Source: an uncultured Alphaproteobacteria bacterium
GTDB lineage: Bacteria; Pseudomonadota; Alphaproteobacteria; RF32; CAG-239
Assembly: GCA_900551585.1 (NCBI GenBank)
Contig: URWU01000046.1
Location: forward strand, 1 to 9,074
Length of the DNA: 9,074 nucleotides
Direction of reading: 5' to 3'
Under the pieces are notes generated by a model that saw only the letters and a list, made by a program, of their open reading frames with translations, made no database searches and had not been told where the DNA came from. Below, piece after piece: positions 6,294-9,074 of this stretch. Each line of letters opens with the position of its first letter. Position 1 is the first letter of the stretch. Both the position numbers and the translations under genes were made by a program.

Positions 6294-6659
6294 TAAATTT
6301 CTGTCGTCTATTTTGTCAAATTACCAACATTAACCTATGTTAAACTTTTGTTAAAAAAGCGAAATATTGAAATATGCTCTAAGTTTTTGTTGTTTTTTAG
6401 CGCAATTTATGCTAATATAATTTTGTCAAACTTATATATATATTCTATTACAATGTCCGGTAATAGCCCACATATAATCTTTTTGTTATATTGGCTATCC
6501 ATTATAATTCTAAAAAAGATTTCAAAAATCGTTGGTTATTAAGTGCTGTTAAACAAAATTTCTTGTTTATTCAATGCTTAATTTAGTAGAGAAAACTTCT
6601 CGAAATCGGACAAACCAACACCAAAAAACGTAAATATAAACAATTTAACTTATAGAACG
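6294..6659. other. AT-rich divergent intergenic region without a convincing gene
   Basis: This stretch separates the minus-strand block from the plus-strand lipoprotein gene. It holds two copies of TTTTGTCAAA (6311-6320, 6421-6430), whose minus strand contains TTGACA. It also holds a dyad TTAAC-N4-GTTAA (6330-6343) followed by another GTTAA (6350-6354) that could be an operator, and a small hairpin GAGAA-N3-TTCTC (6589-6601) in the likely leader of the lipoprotein gene. The exact sequence TAATTTTG (6418-6425) matches the Bacteroidota -7 consensus TAnnTTTG, but no TTTG sits at the proper upstream distance. No RNA gene or mobile-element end was recognised. Confidence 0.5.
6423..6451 (+). promoter_or_regulatory. 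possible plus-strand promoter for the lipoprotein gene
   Basis: TTGTCA (6423-6428), a 17-nt spacer containing an alternating TA run, then TATTAC (6446-6451). Five of six and four of six bases match the sigma70 boxes. It would give a leader of about 200 nt before the ATG at 6660. If the gene is from Bacteroidota, this sigma70-style reading does not apply. Confidence 0.3.
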
Positions 6660-9026
6660 ATGAAAAGTACATTACTGAGAGGTATAGAAAAGGCTATTAA
6701 CCTCGTAGCCATTATTTTGTTTGTGTTTGTTTTTGGTGCTTGCACCGACCAACACATTGCAGGAATAGAAGAACCAGATCCAGTTCCTGTAGTTCCCGGA
6801 GATTCAATTCCCGATTTCTCCTCTCTAAAATTTGAACATGATACATGGACATACGCCAACGGCTTAGCAAAGTCTGAACCTTGGTACTACGGCTATGTAA
6901 CAATCAAAGACAAGTCGGGGAACATCTTAAAAGAATACCCGTATGACAAAGAAATAGCCCCGATGACAATCTCTTGGGAGCCCATAGAAGAGACAACATC
7001 TTCATCTGCACAAAAGCCCTTTATGAGTTCTAGTGTAAGTAAAGAAACCGCCACTTCAAAAGGGTCTAACCAGGGACTTGCCATCACCGAATTTGAGAGA
7101 ACCACAACATTCAAATTTGTCGGCAAAGAACTTGTTATAAAAGGAACATGGGGAAAAAGAAGCCTAAAGGGTGCTGATGCTGAGTATTGCCGTTACGACA
7201 GCACACAATATGTAACTCAAGTATCAGATACTGCAAAGGTAGATGGAAATAAAATCGAAATTGTTATCGGCGACGAAAAATATAACCGCGTCAATGTAAC
7301 AGTTAAGACATTAAACCATTTCTCAGATTTTAAAAATGGAGTGAAAGCTTCTGCACATACTGAGAAAATGGATATTCCTTATTCTACTTTGGTACCCGTA
7401 AACTTCACACCCGGTGAAAAGATTTATGAAGGTTCCACCGGAGATGAAAAAACAGGTGTTTACACTTTCATTGACCGTAGTGTTGAAGGAAGTATAATTA
7501 TTACCCGTTTCAAGTCTCAAATGGAATTGGAGCATTATGAATCTCAAGATGGTAACTTGCAGAAGAGCAAAACCACTGAAAGTGGAATCGCAATCAGCAA
7601 GTATTGGGTTGAAGAAAAAGGCCCCAAACTGAACCTGCTAAAAATGTTTTCAGGAAACCCGACATCCTCTTTTGAAAGCTCAGTTTCAGACCTGTATCTC
7701 AAAGAAGGATTCATCTACGCAAAGAAGTACACCACTGTGTGGACTTATACGTGGGCTGAGTTCAACTACGAGAAAAAGGTATATAACGAAACTGAAGTTT
7801 TATACTACATGAGAGAAGAAGGTAAAGAAGTTGCAATGCCTTTCGGTGAAGCAACGACTTCTTGGAAAGAATATGTTGCCGGAACCTCAACTGAGAAATC
7901 GGAAGGCAACAAAAAATATGATGCTTATCCTAACGGAGTTTTATACTTCAATGGTTTGCATACTTCCAAGACAGGAAACCTGAAACATCAAATAGAAGGT
8001 TTACAAGTAGGCCAAGAATTCTGGGTTGAAAAAGAAGAACCTAAGGATGAACTGATTAATTGGGATTACGATGTAACTTACGACCCTGATACCAAGACCT
8101 CAACTATTACGATTACTGAGAATTGGAGTGAATCAGGTAAGAAGACTGTCGTTAAAACGTTACAAGGAGATTTCACTTTCACAGTCAGCGGTGCTCAAAG
8201 ATTTTTCGGAAGCAACTTAGACTTTGTTAGTGGCCCGTCTCTAACTTCTGATAGTCCTGAATTTAAGCTTCAAGGTGATAATTACGTTCGCACAGTTACC
8301 ACAACTACTTCAGTTGAATTAAATTACGGTGCTGTATGTTACGCAAAGGCCATTTCTTCTCAAAAAGAAGGCTATATCATCTATAGAGATAAGAGAATTG
8401 ATTATAAATTCGACAAAGCTAATGTTGAGTATAAAGGTTTGAATAACCCTACCCCGACAGAAGTTGAAGAAGGATTAAACAAATATTCTCGCAAGGATTA
8501 CAGAGTTACTTTCAAGCACAATATTTTGGGTGAGAAAGCTGCAACAATCTATCTCGATAAGCTCATTCCTGTTAATCCGGATATGCCCGACGAAATGGGT
8601 CCGGTTGATATTGCTAAGACAACACAATTCGGTCGTTTGTCATGGGCTTGGGACGCTTCCGGTAAGGAATTTGTCTCAGGAACAATTGTAACAGCCTACG
8701 GCGTTGTTTCTTTCTGGAACGGCGGCTACTGCTTTACTAAGATGACAACTGCTGAGATAAAAGACCGCCTTGGCAACTCTCTCTGTCCTGAGAATTCTGC
8801 AAACTATCTGATTCCGGCATATATCACAATCGAGAACAAGCCGAACAAGCATTGGGTTTATACCGATGTGAATGGCAAAGGTCGCGATGAAATATACGGA
8901 ACTTTGATTGAAAAACTGGAAGATGTTAGCTTGAACGAACCGTTCTTCGGTACGCCGAGCGAAACTTCTGAAACTTACCAGATAATCGATCAAGAAGGTA
9001 GCACAAGAATTCGCGTGGTTTACAAA
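6660..9026 (+). CDS. large secreted lipoprotein of unknown function, 3'-truncated by the contig end
   Basis: At least 789 residues. The N terminus is a lipoprotein signal peptide: positive residues K2, R7 and K11, a hydrophobic core at about 13-25 and the lipobox FGAC with C28 as the lipidated residue. Thr at +2 is compatible with outer-membrane sorting. The mature part is rich in Thr, Ser, Tyr, Trp and Lys in alternating patterns (for example STITITENWSESGKKTVV, RTVTTTTSVELNYG), typical of chains of beta-sandwich domains. No catalytic motif is seen. The style (long Trp/Tyr-rich beta lipoprotein, A-rich leader, no Shine-Dalgarno sequence before the ATG) recalls Bacteroidota surface proteins rather than the genes to its left. 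Residues 790-795 (LSLIHI) and the apparent TGA at 9045-9047 are encoded by sequencing adapter, so the true C terminus is missing. Function could be adhesion or glycan binding, but nothing proves it. Confidence 0.75.
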
Positions 9027-9074
9027 CTGTCTCTTATACACATCTGACGCTGCCGACGACTAGTCGAGTGTAGA
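9027..9074. other. Illumina Nextera adapter contamination at the contig end
   Basis: Positions 9027-9045 are exactly the Tn5 mosaic end CTGTCTCTTATACACATCT. Positions 9046-9059 (GACGCTGCCGACGA) complete the reverse complement of the Nextera read-1 adapter. Positions 9060-9067 (CTAGTCGA) have index length, and their reverse complement TCGACTAG matches the i5 index I recall as S513. Positions 9068-9074 (GTGTAGA) begin the complement of the P5 flow-cell sequence. This is untrimmed read-through from library preparation, not a natural transposon end. Confidence 0.98.

Noticed and set aside
6418..6425. Bacteroidota promoter (TAnnTTTG)
   Set aside because: The -7 element matches exactly, but no TTTG lies about 19-21 bases upstream. 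The nearest candidates are 25-28 bases away, and the region is so AT-rich that a chance match is likely.
6348..6542. Plus-strand frame of 64 residues with a hydrophobic translation
   Set aside because: It lies in very AT-rich DNA rich in Ile/Leu/Tyr codons, has no ribosome site, overlaps likely promoter sequence and shows no family resemblance.
8676..9041. Minus-strand frame of 121 residues at the right end
   Set aside because: Its start lies inside the adapter sequence and it is antisense to the lipoprotein gene.
9027..9045. 19-bp Tn5 mosaic end as evidence of a natural transposon
   Set aside because: It continues directly into Nextera read-1 adapter, index and P5 sequence, which only library preparation produces.

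Overview
The window looks like one metagenome or draft-genome contig. Most of it (about 1-6280) suggests a low-GC, probably gut-associated or host-associated alphaproteobacterium. The main evidence is the pyruvate, phosphate dikinase, whose wording (RSGARVSMPGMMNTVLN, FAYDSYRRFIMMYSDVVL) I recognise as the alphaproteobacterial type. TTGACA-type promoters and Shine-Dalgarno sites (AAGGAG, AAGGG, GGAG) in front of the minus-strand genes fit this. The lineage is inferred from recall, not from a search.

Layout: four genes run on the minus strand. Read in the direction of transcription they are a membrane-anchored or exported protein of unknown function (6232-5333), ppdK (5157-2458), a small papain-like cysteine-peptidase-like protein (2226-1663) and a multidomain GH24 lysozyme-like protein (1600-137). 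Each has its own candidate promoter or start signals. Hairpin terminators follow ppdK (2289-2320) and the lysozyme gene (82-114). Between the ppdK stop codon and its terminator lies a 125-bp nested palindrome (2336-2460). Its mismatches become G-U pairs only in the minus-strand RNA, so it looks like a structured 3' UTR, a small RNA or a palindromic repeat element.

After a 427-bp AT-rich divergent region (6233-6659) the only plus-strand gene begins at 6660. It encodes a very large secreted lipoprotein (C28 in a VFGAC lipobox) with a Bacteroidota-like look and no Shine-Dalgarno sequence. Its 3' end is not biological: positions 9027-9074 are Illumina Nextera read-1 adapter (mosaic end, adapter, i5 index, start of the flow-cell sequence). 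The apparent last six residues and stop codon are therefore adapter-encoded, and the gene is cut off by the contig end.

Functionally, ppdK is central carbon metabolism (PEP/pyruvate interconversion). The two small downstream genes pair a predicted peptidase with a predicted cell-wall hydrolase and may work in envelope processing, competition or host interaction, but nothing in the sequence proves a joint role. The switch in gene style near 6300-6660 raises two options: horizontal acquisition, or a chimeric assembly of an alphaproteobacterial and a Bacteroidota sequence.
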